Origin: Scilla litardierei
Lineage: Eukaryota > Streptophyta > Magnoliopsida > Asparagales > Asparagaceae
Direction: 5' to 3'
Length of the DNA stretch: 64,000 nucleotides
Assembly (NCBI GenBank): GCA_030789695.1
Contig: CM061139.1
Coordinates: 200,109,641-200,173,640, forward strand
Shown here one piece after another: positions 63,580-64,000 of this stretch. Below the pieces are notes generated by a model. That model ran no database searches and was not told where the DNA came from. It worked only from the letters and a program-made list of their open reading frames with translations. Position 1 is the stretch's first letter; each line of letters opens with the position of its first letter. A program made the position numbers and the translations under genes.

Positions 63580-64000
63580 TGATAGTGGAAAATGGGATTT
63601 TTACCTTGGTTTTCCCAAGTATTTTGTGGCTCCAATAATGAGATAGAGAAACATTTTTCTTCTTCTTTTTTTTTCTTTTTGTGTTGTAAACTCGGCGGCT
63701 ATGGAGACCATAGCCCTGTATTTATAGTGGTAGGGTTACATAATGGGTGGATACCCACTAACGGGTAGGCCCACCAAGAAGCCCGTTTATAACACTTCCC
63801 CTTATCCATCCATTGTTGTAAGCCATGGTGAACGCTTCAGGGTTCATGAAGCTTATTTGATCATGGGGTTGTAGATACTTCTGGATCTCTAAGTTTAAGA
63901 GTGCTTGCCTCATTAAAACCTTCGCCAAGGAAAACCCAGTGGGAAAAACCAGTGGCTAAGGGAAAAGAGTACAAGTCTCTGTAACTTCCCCTGATCGATG
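63580..64000 (-). mobile_element. 3' end of a second copy of the 49,908 Copia family
   Basis: The LTR at 63,580-63,794 (TGATAGTGGAAAATGG to TTTATAACA) is followed by a purine tract (minus strand ATAAGGGGAAG) and a 3' untranslated stretch. That stretch matches 56,370-56,540 in reverse complement (TACTCTTTTCCCTTA, TTTTTCCCACTGGGTTTT, GATCCAGAAGTATC). It lies in the Athila 3' region, so it is younger than that element. Its body is off the right edge. Confidence 0.85.

Overview
This window is nuclear DNA of a flowering plant and is almost entirely a pile of nested LTR retrotransposons. The main evidence is tRNA-Met, tRNA-Asp and tRNA-Arg type primer binding sites, plant-specific Copia and Gypsy lineages (Tork-like, SIRE-like, Reina-like chromovirus, Tat, Athila), and introns of a plant receptor kinase. 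I cannot place the species. The GC-rich retroelement ORFs are compatible with a monocot, but that is weak.

Layout. (1) 1-11,570: an old plus-strand Copia element (protease and integrase fragments at 585-911, 1323-1428, 4118-4232 and 10,349-11,570) is broken up by a LTR-like insert (918-1322), a minus-strand Gypsy with two LTRs (1429-4117) and a complete minus-strand Tork-like Copia (4233-10,343, target-site duplication GATAC). The 5' LTR of a further minus-strand element sits at 106-449. (2) 12,132-17,844: a complete but decayed Reina-like chromovirus (duplication CCTCT). (3) 18,324-37,755: a Tat-lineage element (duplication GGGGC) with gag remnants, a hairpin-forming tandem array and an antisense gene, but no polymerase. 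It is split by a nearly intact Athila-like element at 20,900-32,847 (duplication TGTAC; LTRs almost identical) that carries two long open frames and no reverse transcriptase or integrase. (4) 38,540-39,470: two direct copies of a short AT-rich element with a MITE between them. (5) 40,300-46,137: Gypsy remnants, a 1.4 kb solo LTR (duplication ATCTT) and a deleted SIRE-like Copia. (6) 46,529-48,086: the last four exons of a G-type lectin S-receptor-like kinase. (7) 49,908-56,761: a complete Copia (duplication TTATA) that landed 12 bp before the ATG of a second receptor-kinase gene, whose first exon is cut after 109 nt by another Copia (56,883-60,871). That Copia is in turn interrupted by a minus-strand Athila LTR (60,872-62,990), whose internal region is hit by yet another Copia at the right edge (63,580-64,000).

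How the parts work together. Apart from the receptor kinases the genes are retroelement genes, and most are dead. Two Gypsy elements (Tat and Athila-like) and two Copia elements lack reverse transcriptase, so if they moved after that loss they must have used enzymes supplied by relatives. The most unusual signals are non-coding. Arrays of CGGCCG-core palindromes lie upstream of TATA-like boxes in several LTR families and again before the second ORF of the Athila-like element. Within Athila LTRs there are sets of five hairpins that keep one 14-nt loop while their stems vary in a complementary way. A ~48-bp hairpin satellite lies in the 3' part of the Tat element.
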